Shown: in pieces, positions 63,991-64,000 of the stretch
Position numbering within the stretch: the stretch's first letter is position 1
Layout: every line of letters starts with the position of its first letter
DNA from: Pseudomonas sp. MPC6
GTDB taxonomy: Bacteria; Pseudomonadota; Gammaproteobacteria; Pseudomonadales; Pseudomonadaceae
NCBI RefSeq assembly: GCF_006094435.1
Contig: NZ_CP034783.1
Location: 1,577,001 to 1,641,000, forward strand
Direction: 5' to 3'
DNA: 64,000 nt
Program-made: the position numbers and the translations under genes
Notes under the pieces: generated by a model
The model's database searches: none
What the model saw: the letters and a program-made list of their open reading frames with translations, nothing else
Told to the model about the DNA's origin: nothing

Positions 63991-64000
63991 CAGCAGGTTA

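Overview
The window is chromosomal DNA of a Pseudomonas, most likely of the P. fluorescens group. The evidence is high GC content, many REP/BIME repeats of the 'GGAGCTGGCTTGCCAGCGAA' type, and a gene order that, as I remember it, matches the P. aeruginosa PA2984-to-PA2951 neighbourhood (comEC, exbBD, lpxK, kdsB, murB, rne, rluC, fab cluster, holB, pilZ, tatD ... etf genes). That comparison is from memory; no search was run. I see no rRNA, tRNA, insertion sequence, prophage or CRISPR array.

Layout. 1-5.7 kb: envelope genes (3' end of comEC, exbB-exbD, lpxK, a Trm112-like zinc protein, kdsB, a low-molecular-weight phosphatase, murB), closely packed and ending at a strong terminator. 5.9-10.3 kb: a molybdenum hydroxylase operon (2Fe-2S subunit, Tat-exported molybdopterin subunit, XdhC-like and MobA-like maturation proteins). 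10.5-13.8 kb: rne on the minus strand with a long leader. 14.5-17.1 kb: rluC, a HAD phosphatase and an S49 peptidase. 17.3-28.2 kb: maf (minus), then yceD-rpmF-plsX-fabD-fabG-acpP-fabF-pabC-mltG-tmk-holB-pilZ-tatD, the core fatty acid, peptidoglycan and DNA-replication cluster. A near-consensus sigma70 promoter sits almost on the yceD start codon. A probable RgsA-type small RNA lies on the minus strand after tatD.

28.6-45.9 kb is more accessory: a TetR regulator, a MoaA-like radical SAM enzyme, DUF4823 and DUF1285 proteins, a four-gene cluster (GntR regulator, ADP-ribosylglycohydrolase, NCS1 permease, PfkB kinase) that resembles E. coli yegTUVW with another transporter type, three small minus-strand genes, a GNAT acetyltransferase, a complete galactonate (De Ley-Doudoroff) pathway (dgoK, dgoA, dgoD, MFS transporter, IclR regulator), and a zinc alcohol dehydrogenase divergent from an AraC regulator. 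46-50 kb: electron-transfer-flavoprotein genes (etfQO on minus, etfB-etfA on plus) around a 545-bp divergent control region rich in palindromes, including a PsrA-type box. 50.1-57.9 kb: a periplasmic binding protein, two DUF4398-type lipoproteins (one with an OmpA domain), a MocR-type regulator, small exported proteins, a START-domain protein and an LTA-synthase-family membrane enzyme.

58.4-63.9 kb holds the most unusual genes: a two-gene unit encoding a 1374-residue membrane-anchored protein (carbohydrate-binding-like segment, sugar-dehydrogenase-like propeller, two CxxCH motifs and DUF1592/1588/1585-type segments) and a Tat-exported DUF1552 protein. This pair is best known from planctomycetes and myxobacteria and has no established function.
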